Positions 63,946 through 64,000 of a stretch of DNA of 64,000 nucleotides are shown here, piece after piece. The translations under genes were made by a program, and so were the position numbers. The DNA lies in the NCBI GenBank assembly GCA_963755985.1, contig CAVWLO010000002.1, forward strand, positions 1 to 64,000. Direction: 5' to 3'. Numbering within the stretch: the first letter of the stretch is position 1; the number at the start of each line of letters is the position of its first letter. The notes under the pieces were generated by a model. That model searched no databases. It saw nothing but the letters and a program-made list of their open reading frames with translations, and had not been told where the DNA came from. This DNA is from DASXMT01 sp963755985. GTDB lineage: Bacteria; Actinomycetota; Acidimicrobiia; Acidimicrobiales; RAAP-2.

Positions 63946-64000
63946 TGCCCGCCGGTCTGGCGCCGGCCATGGGCGCGACCGGGCTGACCTGGAACCTGAG
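63945..64000 (+). CDS. Metal ABC transporter permease, start only
   Basis: ATG 63945 overlaps the ATPase stop (TGATG). Eighteen codons are present (MPAGLAPAMGATGLTWNL) before the window ends. Permease identity is inferred from operon order. Confidence 0.55.
   Translation, partial: MPAGLAPAMGATGLTWNL

Overview
The window is 64 kb of high-GC DNA with actinobacterial gene content: DUF4012 protein, CtpE-like P-type ATPase, Ser/Thr kinase with FHA partner, HxlR-SCP2 regulator, VapBC-type pair, exosortase with secreted substrates. The mix looks most like Acidimicrobiia or a related deep soil/freshwater actinobacterium; that placement is inference, as no rRNA or other marker is present. No tRNA, rRNA, CRISPR array or prophage was seen.

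Layout. 1-4.4 kb is a decayed zone: a roughly 1.3 kb inverted duplication centred on an IS256-type transposase tail, carrying two broken copies of an exopolysaccharide sugar transferase. 4.4-8.9 kb holds the rest of an envelope polysaccharide locus: Wzz-like chain-length protein and tyrosine kinase (frame broken), a DUF4012 protein and an LAFTG-tailed surface protein. 9-20.8 kb is metabolic: DUF1275 membrane protein, SGNH hydrolase, PurU, a scar of a non-ribosomal peptide synthetase and its phosphopantetheinyl transferase, an FAD monooxygenase, a gutted peroxiredoxin, a sulfide:quinone-reductase-like flavoprotein and a CtpE-like ATPase.

20.9-25.6 kb is the most distinctive locus: a 51-residue LAFTG mini-protein, an exosortase-family transpeptidase with Cys/Arg/His triad, a membrane glycosyltransferase, a secreted protein with a C-terminal membrane anchor, a strong terminator, and UDP-GlcNAc 2-epimerase. 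25.9-30.5 kb holds small enzymes and membrane proteins. 30.5-43.5 kb is a signalling and adhesion block: Ser/Thr kinase divergent from an FHA-adenylyl/guanylyl cyclase, then a roughly 8.7 kb repeat-built surface protein gene, then a cyclic-nucleotide-binding protein. 43.9-49.5 kb has CPT-like kinase, ASCH protein, HxlR regulator with divergent MFS exporter, toxin-antitoxin pair and an HtrA-like protease. 49.6-57.3 kb is a second polysaccharide locus: secreted glycoside hydrolase-like protein facing an operon of BcsB-like protein, multi-spanning membrane protein and glycosyltransferase with an MshEN-like N-terminus. 57.7-64 kb carries DedA, glutaredoxin-like, PhyH-like, SRPBCC/ArsR, a Cys-rich protein with DUF488, and the start of a Zn/Mn ABC uptake operon.

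Two themes recur. First, erosion: internal deletions, gene relics and frameshifts are frequent. Some frameshifts, especially inside the repeat gene, could be sequencing or assembly errors. Second, cell-surface construction: two polysaccharide loci, an exosortase locus and a giant repeat protein, placed beside kinase and cyclic-nucleotide signalling genes.
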